Part shown: positions 17,678 to 26,309 of the stretch, in pieces
How positions within the stretch are numbered: the stretch's first letter is position 1
How the letters are laid out: every line of letters starts with the position of its first letter
DNA from: CAVXNP01 sp963763305
GTDB lineage: Bacteria; Pseudomonadota; Gammaproteobacteria; Xanthomonadales; Rhodanobacteraceae
Direction: 5' to 3'
DNA length: 64,000 bases
NCBI GenBank assembly: GCA_963763305.1
Contig: CAVXNP010000001.1
Span: 1,922,001 to 1,986,000 of the forward strand
Translations under genes and position numbers: made by a program
The notes under the pieces: generated by a model
What the model saw: only the letters and a program-made list of their open reading frames with translations
Database searches by the model: none
Told to the model about the DNA's origin: nothing

Positions 17678-18310
17678 ATGCCCAATCCGCTCCAGGGTGC
17701 ACAGTTCGTGCTCGCCGCCCCCCGCATCAATCAACTGCCCGCCGACGAAGGCGCCGAGGTGGCCTTCGCCGGTCGCTCCAACGCGGGCAAGTCCAGTGCG
17801 TTGAACACGCTGACCGGGCACAAGGGGCTGGCGCGAACTTCCAAGACGCCCGGCCGCACGCAGCAGATGGTGGCCTTCGGGTTGCCGCCGCTGGCACAGG
17901 ACGGGGGCCTGCCACCACTGGAGGCGCGCCTGATCGACCTGCCCGGCTACGGCTACGCCAAGGTGCCGATGGAGATGCGCGAACACTGGCGTCAGGAGAT
18001 CGATCGCTACCTGCACCAGCGCGCCAGTCTGCGCGGCGTGGTCTTGATCGCCGACATCCGCCATCCGCTGAAGGAGTTCGACCGGATGATGCTGGAGTTC
18101 TGTTTCTCCCGGCAGTTGCCCTGCCACCTGCTGCTGACCAAGTCCGACAAGTTGTCGCGCAGTCAGGCCAACCAGGCGCTGCAGGCCATGCGCAAGAGCT
18201 TTCCGGACGGGCTGCACGCGACCGCGCAGATCTTTTCCTCCAGTGATGGCACCGGGTTGGAGGAAGGGCGCGAGGCGGTGATGCGGTTGTTGCGGCAGCC
18301 GCGCAACTGA
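17678..18310 (+). CDS. engB: ribosome-biogenesis GTP-binding protein EngB/YsxC
   Basis: A 210-residue TRAFAC-class GTPase needed for 50S subunit assembly. Seen: G1 AFAGRSNAGKSSALN, the SKTPGRTQQ switch I with the G2 Thr, G3 DLPGYGYAKVP, and G4 TKSDKL; the C-terminal ATAQIFSSSDGTGLEE carries the G5-like SSS. An insertion between switch I and G3 (residues ~70-85, PPLAQDGGLPPLEAR) is a little longer than in E. coli YihA. ATG at 17678 was chosen because upstream open sequence overlaps the cytochrome c4 promoter and signal peptide. Divergent from cytochrome c4. Confidence 0.95.
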   Translation: MPNPLQGAQFVLAAPRINQLPADEGAEVAFAGRSNAGKSSALNTLTGHKGLARTSKTPGRTQQMVAFGLPPLAQDGGLPPLEARLIDLPGYGYAKVPMEMREHWRQEIDRYLHQRASLRGVVLIADIRHPLKEFDRMMLEFCFSRQLPCHLLLTKSDKLSRSQANQALQAMRKSFPDGLHATAQIFSSSDGTGLEEGREAVMRLLRQPRN

Positions 18311-18544
18311 GAAAGGGCGTGGTTGGACGTCTGGCGACGCCGGGCGCCGTGGCTGTCGCCCCCCGTGAAGTCCCGCTGCGTACCGCGGGACCTCATGCAG
18401 CTGCTTGACGCGAAGGGCCCGGTCGACGCAGATGCTGGCCCCACCGCACCGTCATTCCCTCCCAGGTCGCGATCCAGCGGCCTTCGGCCTCGGTTCTGCT
18501 TCCTTTCCCGTGGGCTGCGGCCTGATGAGGCGCCGCGGCGATCT

Positions 18545-18650
18545 GGCTCGCCTGCCGCGGGCTTTCGCTAGCCTACCGGCCAGCGAGCCACCTTTCTTTG
18601 CTGGCCCAAAGAAAGGTGACCCAAAGAAATGGCCTGGCGCAACACGATGG
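18545..18650 (+). repeat. inverted dispersed repeat, copy A
   Basis: This ~106-bp element includes GGCTCGCCTGCCGCGGGC followed by TTTCTTTGCTGGCCCAAAG and ACCCAAAGAAATGGCCTGG. A second copy lies in opposite orientation at 18957-19134. Both sit in the otherwise gene-free stretch 18311-19279. The embedded short TTTCTTTGGG/CCCAAAGAAA halves are themselves inverted repeats, so a strong hairpin is possible. Open frames through such elements give spurious FFAGPKKG-type peptides and should not be annotated as proteins. Confidence 0.7.
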
Positions 18651-18956
18651 GGTTAACAGCCTTGGGGGCTCGCTCCACCGGGCGTGCTAAATCCTCCGCA
18701 GGCTTGCCGCCGCTATGCCGCGAGCGCTTGATTTTCCCCGCAAGGGACGGCTCGCTGGCGCATCGCCAGTGCGCTGGGGTTCGGCAGCTCGCTGCTTTTT
18801 GGCGAGGCCCATCTCCCACGGAAGGTAAGTGCCCCTCGCGCTCCACGCCACAGCACGACATCCCTTGCCGCAGCTCCCCAGCGGCCGCGGAATAGCCGCG
18901 GCAAGTCCTGCCCATTAGGGAAGTGCCCAGGCAAGGACGATGCACACATGCTCGAT

Positions 18957-19134
18957 GCCACATCGGGTGAGCCAGGCCATTTCTTTGGGTTGCTTCTTCT
19001 TTACTCCGGGCATCCTGCCCTCCGCCCTATGGGCCAGCTGCGCTGTTCGCCCGCGCTCCAGGCGCGGGCGTGGGCCAGCAAAGAAAAGTGACTCGAGCGC
19101 CGGCAGGCGATCGAAAGCCCGCGGCAGGCGAGCC
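18957..19134 (-). repeat. inverted dispersed repeat, copy B
   Basis: Read on the minus strand, this copy matches copy A at both ends (GGCTCGCCTGCCGCGGGC, then TTTCTTTGCTGGCCCA, and finally AACCCAAAGAAATGGCCTGG) but carries about 70 extra bases, including a GCCCGCGCCTGGAGCGCGGGC hairpin, between the two conserved halves. The 300 bp between copies (18651-18956) holds no gene I can support. The stretch 19135-19279 up to the end of the fRMsr gene is also empty. Confidence 0.65.
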
Positions 19135-19279
19135 CGGTCGCGGAGGCACATCAACAGGGCATCGGCCATGGGAACACGCCAGAGGCGGGCACGGGAGCAC
19201 CGCAGGCCAACCTTGGCGAGCGCCCAGCAACCCCTTGCAGCGTCCCCAAACTTGGGCCAGCCGCCTGGCCGTGCGGCGC

Positions 19280-19771
19280 TCAGCGCGCCAGCGCTTCCAT
19301 GAACACCGCGCACAGCATTTCCATCCCGCGGCGATCCTCCTCGTCGAAGCGTCCGACCGAAGGACTGTCCACATCCCACACCCCCAGCAGACTGCCGTCG
19401 GCGCGCACCAGCGGCACCACCACTTCCGATTGCGAGGCGGCGTCGCAGGCGATGTGCCCGTCGAACGCGTGCACGTCGTGCACCAGCTGGGTCTGGCGGG
19501 TCTGCGCGGCGGTGCCGCAGACGCCGCGGCCCAGTGCGATGCGGATGCAGGCCGGCTTGCCCTGGAACGGACCGACCACCAGCTCGGTGCCGTCGAACAG
19601 GTAGAAGCCCGCCCAGTTCAGGTCCGGCAGGCTGTTGAACAGCAGTGCGCTGAAATTGGCCGCGTTGGCGATCAGGTCGCGCTCGCCGGCGAGCAGGCCG
19701 CGCGCCTGGCTGGCCAGTTCGGCGTACTGCTCGCCCTTGCTTGCATGGGCGCGGGAGGATAGCTCGAACAT
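19280..19771 (-). CDS. msrC: free methionine-(R)-sulfoxide reductase, GAF-domain type
   Basis: A 163-residue single GAF-domain enzyme that reduces free (not protein-bound) Met-R-sulfoxide in the cytoplasm using thioredoxin. All three redox cysteines of the family are present: ACIRIALGRGVCGTAA supplies two and DGHIACDAASQSEVVVPL supplies the third. NWAGFYLFDG and LGVWDVDSPSVGRFDEED are standard for YebR/fRMsr. The start at 19771 gives a family-length protein. The gene is divergent from the PPOX-fold gene pair at 19878, and together with trxA elsewhere in the window it is part of oxidative-damage repair. Confidence 0.93.
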   Translation of the reverse strand: MFELSSRAHASKGEQYAELASQARGLLAGERDLIANAANFSALLFNSLPDLNWAGFYLFDGTELVVGPFQGKPACIRIALGRGVCGTAAQTRQTQLVHDVHAFDGHIACDAASQSEVVVPLVRADGSLLGVWDVDSPSVGRFDEEDRRGMEMLCAVFMEALAR

Positions 19772-19877
19772 GGCTTCGTGGCCCGGGCAAAAGGCTATTA
19801 TGCGCGCTCCGGCCGAGGACGGGCATGATGCGGAATGCGGTGGTGTGCACAACACGCGTAGTGACGGAGCTGCCGGC

Positions 19878-20363
19878 ATGAGCGCCAGGGTCATCGATGC
19901 CGAGCTGGCCGGGTTCCTCACCGGCAGCGTGTCGATCATTGCCGGCTCCCGCAATGCCGACAATCGACCTGCGCTGGTCCGCGCGCACGGCTGCCGGGTG
20001 TCCCGCGACGGTCGCCGCATGGGGGTGCTGGTGCTGGAGGAGCAGGCGGCCGAAGTGCTCGACGACGTGCGCGACAACGGGCGCATTGCGGTGGTTTTCA
20101 CGCGTCCGAGCACGCACCGTTCGGTGCAGGTCAAGGGCGACGACGCGCGGGTGCTGCGGCCGCGCGCCGGCGACCGGCTGCGGGCCAGGGCATATCGGGA
20201 GTCGATGCTCGGGGAGCTGGCGCATGTGGGCGTCGCGGCGGCGCGGGTCCGGGCGTTGCTGGCCGAGGTCGGCTCGCTCGCGGTGATCGAGTTTGCCGTG
20301 TCCGGCGCCTTCGTGCAGACGCCCGGGCCGGATGCGGGCAGGCCGCTGGAGGGCGCGGCATGA
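19878..20363 (+). CDS. PPOX-fold (pyridoxamine 5'-phosphate oxidase-like) protein
   Basis: A 161-residue single-domain protein with the split beta-barrel pattern: SIIAGSRNADNRPALVRAHG, then MGVLVLEEQAAEVLDDVRDNGRIAVVFTRP, THRSVQVKGDDARV and a C-terminal LAVIEFAVSGAFVQTPGP. Such folds bind FMN, F420 or haem and act as oxidoreductases or sensors; ligand residues cannot be assigned by eye. It is translationally coupled (ATGA at 20360) to a second protein that begins with the same fold plus a GAF domain, so the two probably act together. The start ATG at 19878 is one of several in-frame choices but begins the recognisable fold. Confidence 0.8.
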   Translation: MSARVIDAELAGFLTGSVSIIAGSRNADNRPALVRAHGCRVSRDGRRMGVLVLEEQAAEVLDDVRDNGRIAVVFTRPSTHRSVQVKGDDARVLRPRAGDRLRARAYRESMLGELAHVGVAAARVRALLAEVGSLAVIEFAVSGAFVQTPGPDAGRPLEGAA

Positions 20364-21712
20364 ACCCCGGACTGGACGCGATCCGCGGCTGCCTCGAGGG
20401 CAGCATCCCGGGCGTGATGGCCACCTGCGCCGCCGACGGCACGCCCAACGTGGCCTACCTCTCGCAGATCGAGTACGTCGACGCCGACCACCTGGCGCTG
20501 TCCTTCCAGTTCTTCAACAAGACCCGCCAGAACATCCTGGTCAACCCGCACGCGCGCCTGCTGGTGATCGATCCGCAGACCGGCGCCTCCCACCGGCTGG
20601 CGCTGCGCTACCTGCGCACGGAGCTGGAAGGACCGTTGTTCGAACGCATGCGGGCGAAGCTGGCGGGTATCGCGTCGCATACCGGCATGGCTGGCGTATT
20701 CCGGCTCAAGGGCGCCGACGTGTACTGCGTGGAGGCGATCGAGACGGTGCCGGGCAAGCCCCTTCCGCCGCCACCGCCGCGCCGCAGCCTGCTCGCGGCC
20801 ACGCGCGCGAGCGCGCAGCGGCTGGCCGGCGCGGCCGACCTGGAGGCGCTGTTGGAGGCCACCTTTGCCTCGTTGCGCGACGCTTTCGATATCCACCACG
20901 CCATGGTGCTGCTGCTGGACGGGGACGGACGCAAGCTGTTCACCCTGGCCAGTTGCGGTTACGAGCAGTCGGGCGTGGGATCGGAAGTTGCCATCGGGGA
21001 AGGGGTGATCGGCGTCGCGGCGCGCGAGGGCACGCCCATCCGGATTGCCCACATGACCAGCGAGTACGCCTATGGCCGCGCGGTGCGCGAAGCGGCGCTG
21101 CAGGGCGGGCTGGCCGGGCAGCTGGAAGTGGAGATTCCGCCGCCGGGGCTGCCCGAATCACGCAGCCAGCTGGCGGTGCCGATCATGGCCGGGCGCCGCC
21201 TGCTCGGCGTGCTGTACGTGGAGAGCCCGCAGGACCTGCGCTTCACCTACGACGACGAGGACGCCCTGGTGACGCTGGCGCTGCAACTGGGTCAGGCGAT
21301 CAGCGCCTTCGGCGGTGCGCCGGATGCGGCGGGCGAAGCGGCGGCTGCCCCGCCGTGCGCCCCGCCGGTCGACGGCACCCCGGTGGTGGTGCGCCATTAC
21401 GCCGAGAACGACAGCGTCTTCTTCGGCGAGGATTACCTGATCAAGGGCGTTGCCGGCGCCGTGTTGTGGACGCTGTTGCGCGATCACGTGGAGCAGGGGC
21501 GATCGGCTTTCAGCAACCGCGAACTGCGGGTCGATCCGCGGATCCGGCTGCCCGATCTGAGCGACAACCTGGAAGCGCGTCTGATCCTGCTGACCCGACG
21601 CCTGGTCGAGCGCGATGCGTGCGTGCGCATCGAAAAGATCGGGCGCGGACGCTTCTGCCTGCAGGTCAGCCGCCCGCTCGAACTGCTCGAAGTGCCGTTC
21701 GGCGGGCGCTGA
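20360..21712 (+). CDS. PPOX-fold + GAF domain signalling protein
   Basis: A 450-residue three-part protein. Residues ~1-130 are a PPOX-like split barrel (GVMATCAADGTPNVAYLSQI, ALSFQFFNKTRQNILVNPHA, LLVIDPQTG). Residues ~145-315 are a GAF domain (DLEALLEATFASLRDAFDIH, MVLLLDGDGRKLFTLASCGY, IGEGVIGVAAREGTPIRIAH, SQLAVPIMAGRRLLGVLYVE). The last ~110 residues (from VVVRHYAENDSVF to the end) form a mixed alpha/beta module with YLIKGVAGAVLWTLLRDHVE and ARLILLTRRLVERDACVRIE that could be a winged-helix-like fold, unproven. I infer a small-molecule or redox sensor. It overlaps the preceding gene by 4 bases and converges on the hemerythrin gene 9 bases away. Confidence 0.8.
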   Translation: MNPGLDAIRGCLEGSIPGVMATCAADGTPNVAYLSQIEYVDADHLALSFQFFNKTRQNILVNPHARLLVIDPQTGASHRLALRYLRTELEGPLFERMRAKLAGIASHTGMAGVFRLKGADVYCVEAIETVPGKPLPPPPPRRSLLAATRASAQRLAGAADLEALLEATFASLRDAFDIHHAMVLLLDGDGRKLFTLASCGYEQSGVGSEVAIGEGVIGVAAREGTPIRIAHMTSEYAYGRAVREAALQGGLAGQLEVEIPPPGLPESRSQLAVPIMAGRRLLGVLYVESPQDLRFTYDDEDALVTLALQLGQAISAFGGAPDAAGEAAAAPPCAPPVDGTPVVVRHYAENDSVFFGEDYLIKGVAGAVLWTLLRDHVEQGRSAFSNRELRVDPRIRLPDLSDNLEARLILLTRRLVERDACVRIEKIGRGRFCLQVSRPLELLEVPFGGR

Positions 21713-21721
21713 AGGGCCGGT

Positions 21722-22423
21722 TCAGGCCGCGACGGCGGCAGGCGCCAGGGCGGCGTCGAGCTTGTGCCAGTCCGCCTCCGTAAGCCGGGCACGCGCGAGG
21801 GCCAGTACGCCCCCCACGGCTTCGGCGGGCGCATGGGCGCGCATGCCGACGATCAGTCGCGTGCGCTCGAGGTGACTGATCGAGGGCAGCATCCAGCGCA
21901 TGCCCAGCATGCGAGCCGCCGGCGGCAGCGAGGCGACCAGCTCGCCCTCGATGGCGCGCAGCTGGGCGTCGGTGTAGTGCGCCCAGAGCACGGCATTGTG
22001 CTCGCGCTCCTCGTAGTCCATGTGAACCAGGTTGCCCGCCACGAAGATGGCGAACGCCCGATACAGCTCGGTGGCGAGCCCTTCGCACATGGATGGATGG
22101 TCGCGATGGGCCTGCAGCCCCGAGGCCTTCTCCAGCAGCAGCTCGATGTCGTGCTGGTGATGGTGATGCTCGGTGGCGATCCGCACGGCCGAGCCCGGCT
22201 GGGCCGCCTCCAGGGCCGGGTGGACGAAGCGGTTCTCGTCATCCAGATGGGTCAGGCAGAAGCCCATCAAGTCGCGGAGCTCGTCCAGGGTGGCGTCAAG
22301 TTCCGCGGCGTCGGTCACGTCCATGCGGCCAAGTCGCACCAGCATGTCGCTCATGAAGCCGCGCAGCGCCTTGTGGATGAAACCGTACATGTTGTAGCGG
22401 GGTGGGGAAGTCAGGGAGTCCAT
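21722..22423 (-). CDS. hemerythrin HHE-domain protein
   Basis: A 233-residue helical protein with the diiron ligand pattern of hemerythrin-like domains: an early GFIHKALRGF His, FCLTHLDDENRFVHPALE, TEHHHHQHDIELLLE and later LVHMDYEEREHNAVLW. These bind O2 or NO, or protect against oxidants, in other bacteria. The N-terminal NMYGFIHKALR is in the usual position. The C-terminal third (MRWMLPSISHLERTRLIVGM onward) has no domain I recognise. It converges with the PPOX-GAF gene, and its upstream region carries a repeated motif at 22480-22523. An O2/NO-responsive function fits both neighbours, but this is inference. Confidence 0.85.
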   Translation of the reverse strand: MDSLTSPPRYNMYGFIHKALRGFMSDMLVRLGRMDVTDAAELDATLDELRDLMGFCLTHLDDENRFVHPALEAAQPGSAVRIATEHHHHQHDIELLLEKASGLQAHRDHPSMCEGLATELYRAFAIFVAGNLVHMDYEEREHNAVLWAHYTDAQLRAIEGELVASLPPAARMLGMRWMLPSISHLERTRLIVGMRAHAPAEAVGGVLALARARLTEADWHKLDAALAPAAVAA

Positions 22424-22723
22424 CGGGTTTGCCTTCGGTCAAGGGGTAAGCGGCAGTCTATGGAACGAGGGGCTTGGCGTTTCCTAAATCTTTGCTCCGC
22501 GTTTGCTAAGAACTTCCTAAATGGCTGTCGCCTTCCCGGAGCGATCGAGGGCCGCCGTCGGGCAAAACGCTTATGATGCGCTGCGCAAACATCGACCCAG
22601 AGGGCGCATGGCATTCGCCAAGGTATCCACATTCCCGGCCACGAAGGCGTCGGCCCGGTCGCTGCCGGATGCGCTGCCCGACGCGCCGGCGTCCTTCGAT
22701 CGCCGCCGACACGGGCCGGCCTG
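22424..22723. promoter_or_regulatory. divergent control region with repeated TTTCCTAAAT-like motif
   Basis: This 300-bp gap separates the hemerythrin gene from bioD. It is locally AT-richer than its surroundings and holds three similar decamers: TTTCCTAAAT at 22480, TTTGCTAAGA at 22502 and CTTCCTAAAT at 22514. They begin 57-91 bases upstream of the hemerythrin start and are likelier to act on that gene than on bioD, which is 200 bases away. They look like operator half-sites, but I cannot name a regulator. Nothing else coding is visible here. Confidence 0.4.
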
Positions 22724-23392
22724 ATGTCGGGTGTATTCATCGCCGGGACCGATACCGGTATCGGCAAGACCCATGCCGCTTGCGCCCTGCTGCATGCCTT
22801 GCGCGGACGAGGCATCGACGCCGTTGGCATGAAGCCGGTGGCCAGCGGATGCGCGGTCACTGCCGAGGGGCTGCGCAACGAGGACGCCCTGGCCCTGCGC
22901 GAAGCGGCGGTCGACAACGGTCCCTACGAGCGCACCAACCCGATCGCCCTGCGCGAGCCGCTGTCCCCGCACCTCGCGGCGCGGGTGGACGGGGTGCAGA
23001 TCCGACTGGAGCGGCTCGAGCCGGCCTGGCAGGCCTTGCGGCTGGCGCATGAAGTGGTGGTGGTCGAGGGCGTCGGTGGCTGGCGCGTGCCGCTGGCGCC
23101 GGGGCTGTTCGCCTCGGACATCGCCATCGCCTGGCAACTGCCGGTGGTGCTGGTGGTCGGGCTGCGCCTGGGCTGCCTCAGCCATGCGCTGCTGACCGCC
23201 GAGGCGATCCTGGCCGACGGTTGCGCCCTGGTCGGCTGGATCGGCAACACCATCGACCCGCAGATGGGCGCGCTGCAGGGCAACCTGGCCACCTTGCACG
23301 AGCTGCTGCCGGCGCCGTGCCTGGGCGTGTTGCCGCACGGTACCTCGGCAGCAGAGGCTGCCCGCTACCTGGAGCCGCCTGCGTTCGGCTGA
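22724..23392 (+). CDS. bioD: dethiobiotin synthetase
   Basis: BioD closes the ureido ring of dethiobiotin from 7,8-diaminopelargonic acid, CO2 and ATP. The product is 222 residues, normal for the family. Seen: P-loop FIAGTDTGIGKTHAACALL, the GMKPVASGC motif, PIALREPLSPHLAAR, VVVEGVGGWRVPL (Mg/Glu site) and the GWIGNTIDP loop. No other biotin-synthesis gene is within the window, so bioD is detached from the bioABFC genes here. The start ATG lies directly after an unrelated upstream stretch and gives the canonical MSGVFIAGTDT N-terminus. Confidence 0.95.
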   Translation: MSGVFIAGTDTGIGKTHAACALLHALRGRGIDAVGMKPVASGCAVTAEGLRNEDALALREAAVDNGPYERTNPIALREPLSPHLAARVDGVQIRLERLEPAWQALRLAHEVVVVEGVGGWRVPLAPGLFASDIAIAWQLPVVLVVGLRLGCLSHALLTAEAILADGCALVGWIGNTIDPQMGALQGNLATLHELLPAPCLGVLPHGTSAAEAARYLEPPAFG

Positions 23393-23444
23393 TTTCACAT
23401 CTGCCATGCTTGCATGCACACCGCATCTCGCAGAAGGAGCCGCC

Positions 23445-23792
23445 ATGAGCCGCAACCATTACTATTTTTCCATCGACGACCTGGCCCACGCACGCGGCAG
23501 CGAGCCGAGCCTGGCGTGGGAGGGGCTGGACCCGCCGAGCCTGGCACAGACGCTGCAACAGGCCTTGCGTGGGACTGACCTGTTCGAGCGCTGGCGCGCG
23601 CTGCAGGCCGAACCGGACGAGGTGGACACGGCCCTGGCCGCCACCGATCCGCAGGCGGTGGTGAATGCCTCGGTGGCCGACCTTGGGACCGATCTGGACC
23701 TGGTGACCGACCTGCCGATGAGCGTGGTCCGGCATCGGCTGAACCTGCTGATCGGGCCGAGCTGGAAGCTGCGCGACATGCGCGCGGCCTGA
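23445..23792 (+). CDS. conserved hypothetical protein
   Basis: A 115-residue soluble, acidic protein (begins SRNHYYFSIDDLAHARG) with no membrane segment or signal peptide. I do not recognise a domain. The start is set by a good AGGAG 6 bases before ATG 23445. The central LQQALRGTDLFERWRALQAE and DVDTALAAT-like region (DEVDTALAATDPQAVVNAS) is predicted helical. The gene lies 52 bases after bioD on the same strand and could be cotranscribed. Codon use matches its neighbours, which supports it being real. Confidence 0.7.
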   Translation: MSRNHYYFSIDDLAHARGSEPSLAWEGLDPPSLAQTLQQALRGTDLFERWRALQAEPDEVDTALAATDPQAVVNASVADLGTDLDLVTDLPMSVVRHRLNLLIGPSWKLRDMRAA

Positions 23793-23933
23793 GCCGGAGC
23801 GGCGTCGGCTCCCGCCGCGCTTGCGTGTGCACCGCGCGGTGCGCTTGGAAGTCGGGCTCCGGAGTGGGTAGAGTCGACGGCTGTAGTTTCCATCGCGCCC
23901 GCCTTGGCAGGTGCTCAAACCAGGGATACATCC

Positions 23934-26152
23934 ATGCTCCGTCTCCGCCTGCTCGTGGTCGCCACGTCGATCGCCCTTGCCGCCTGTTCGCATTCGTCCA
24001 CCGACGACACGGCCGCGGACAACACACCCGCGCCCGCGGCCAGCCTGCCGGCCGGCACGTCCACCGTCAGCGTTGCCACCGCCATGAAAGCCACCAACCC
24101 GTTCGCCACGCCCAGCACGCTGCCGTTCCAGGCGCCGCCGTTCGACAAGATCCACAACGGCGATTTCCAGCCGGCCTTCGAGGAAGGCATGCGCCAGGAG
24201 CTGGCCGAGGTCCAGAAGATCGCCGAACAACCCCGAGCCGCCGACGTTCGAGAACACCTTCGTGGCGCTGGAGAAAACCGGTGCGCTGCTGCATCGCGTG
24301 CGGCTGGCGTTCGACGGCCTCACCGGCGCCAACACCTCCGACGAGCTGCAGCGGATCCAGGAGCTGGAGGCGCCCAAGCTGGCCGCCCACCACGACGCGA
24401 TCTACCTCAACCCCAAGCTGTTCGCGCGGGTGAAGGCGGTCTACGACCAGCGCGATTCGTTGAACCTCGACCCCGAGTCGGCGCGGCTGGTGCAGGTCAC
24501 CTACGACAACTTCGTGCACAACGGCGCCAAGCTGTCGGATGCGGACAAGGCGCAGCCTGAAGGACCTCAACAAGGAGGAGTCCAGCCTCAGCACGCAGTT
24601 CACCAACAAGCTGCTGGCCGCGACCAAGGACGGCGCGCTGGTGGTCGACGACAAGCGCAAGCTGGCCGGCCTGTCCGATGGCGCCATCGCGGCGGCCGCG
24701 CAGGACGCCAAGGGCCGCAACCTGGAAGGCAAGTGGCTGATCCCGCTGCAGAACACCACCCAGCAGCCGGCGCTGCAGGACCTGACTGATCGCGCCACGC
24801 GCGAGGCGCTGTTCGAGCGCCTCCTGGAACCGTGCCGAGCAGGGCGGCGCCAACGATACCCGCGCCACCATCGAGCGCTGGCGCAGATCCGCGCCGAGCA
24901 GGCCAAGCTGCTCGGCTACCCCAACTACGCCGCCTGGAAGCTGGAAGACCAGATGGCCAAGAAGCCGGCCACGGCGATCGACTTCATGAAGAACCTGGTG
25001 CCGGCGGCGACCGCGCGCGCGCAGCAGGAGGCCAGCGACATCCAGGCGGTGATCGACCGCCAGCATGGTGGCTTCAAGCTGGCCGCCTGGGACTGGCAGC
25101 ACTACGCCGAGCAGGTGCGCAAGGCCCGCTACGATCTGGACGAAAGCCAGGTCAAACCCTACTTCGAGCTGGACAACGTGCTGCAGAACGGCGTGTTCTA
25201 TGCCGCCAACCAGCTGTACGGGCTGACCTTCAAGGAGCGCCACGACATCCCGGTGTACCAGCCGGACGTGCGCGTGTTCGAGGTGTTCGACAAGGACGGC
25301 ACCTCGATGGCGCTGTTCTACACCGACTACTTCAAGCGCGACAACAAGGGCGGCGGCGCCTGGATGAGCAACTTCGTCGACCAGTCGACCCTGCTCGGCA
25401 CCAAGCCGGTGATCTACAACGTCACCAACTTCACCAAGCCGGCACCCGGCCAGCCGGCGCTGATCTCGTTCGACGACGTGATCACCATGTTCCACGAGTT
25501 CGGCCACGCGCTGCACGGCATGTTCGCCGACGACCGGAGTACCCGATCGCTGTCCGGCACCAACACCGCGCGCGACTTCGTCGAGTTCCCGTCGCAGTTC
25601 AACGAGCACTGGGCGACCGACCCGAAGGTCTTCGCCAACTATGCGAAGCACTACAAGACCGGCAAGCCGATGCCGCAGGCGCTGGTGGACAAGATCAAGA
25701 AGGCACGCAACTTCAACAAGGGCTACGACATGACCGAACTGGTCAGCGGCTGCCCTGCTCGACATGGAGCTGGCACACGCTGGCCGCCGACGCGCCCAAG
25801 CAGGACGCCGACACGTTCGAGATGCAGACGCTCACCGAAGGACCACATCAACCTGTCCTACGTGCCGCCGCGCTACCGCTCGAGCTACTTCCAGCACATC
25901 TGGGGCAACGGCTACGCGGCCGGCTACTACGCCTACCTGTGGACCGAGATGCTGGCCGACGACGGCTTCGAGTGGTTCAAGGAGCACGGCGGCCTGACCC
26001 GCGCCAACGGCGACCGCTTCCGCCAGATGGTGCTCTCGCGCGGCAACACCGAGGACCTGCAGAAGATGTACAAGGACTGGCGCGGCAAGGAGCCCAGCGT
26101 CGAGCCGATGCTGATCGACCGCGGCCTGAAGGACGCACCCAAGGGCAGGTAG
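23934..26152 (+). pseudogene. M3-family oligopeptidase (Dcp-like) lipoprotein with seven frameshifts
   Basis: The complete ancestral gene is readable: lipoprotein signal SIALAACSHSS, helical M3 N-domain, catalytic MFHEFGHALHGMF (HEFGH zinc site at 25493-25507), SGTNTARDFVEFPSQFNEHW and SSYFQHIWGNGYAAGYYAYL. Dcp-type enzymes release dipeptides from C-termini. However, the frame changes by +1 near 24231, 24554, 24821, 25748, 25770 and 25840 and by -1 near 24878; the three shifts at 25748-25840 cancel, as do those at 24821/24878. Between shifts, codon use and conserved residues are normal, so decay is very recent or the shifts are base-calling errors. As given, no full-length protein can be made. 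Confidence 0.85.
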
Positions 26153-26174
26153 AGATCGTCAGTTCGTACCATCC

Positions 26175-26197
26175 AGGGGCCGGCACTGCCGGCCCCT
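26175..26197 (+). terminator. intrinsic terminator after the M3 peptidase gene
   Basis: A perfect AGGGGCCGGCA-C-TGCCGGCCCCT palindrome ends with TTTCATT, 22 bases after the peptidase stop codon. The effective stem is about 9 GC-rich pairs. Confidence 0.75.
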
Positions 26198-26309
26198 TTC
26201 ATTCGTGCGCTGCTCGGCAATCGATTGCAAAACCAGGATCACTTTTCGGCGTCCACCGCGGCCCGCACCGCCCTGTCTGTCACCACGCGCCTGGCTGCCG
26301 CAAAAGCAT

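Noticed and set aside
18915..20225. Frame running through the inverted repeat into the fRMsr/PPOX region
   Set aside because: The peptide is repeat-derived (SLFFAGPR, VKKKQPKEM) and partly out-of-frame coding; not a gene.
23934..26152. Several separate peptidase genes
   Set aside because: The pieces are consecutive parts of one M3 protein in shifting frames, so they are one broken gene.
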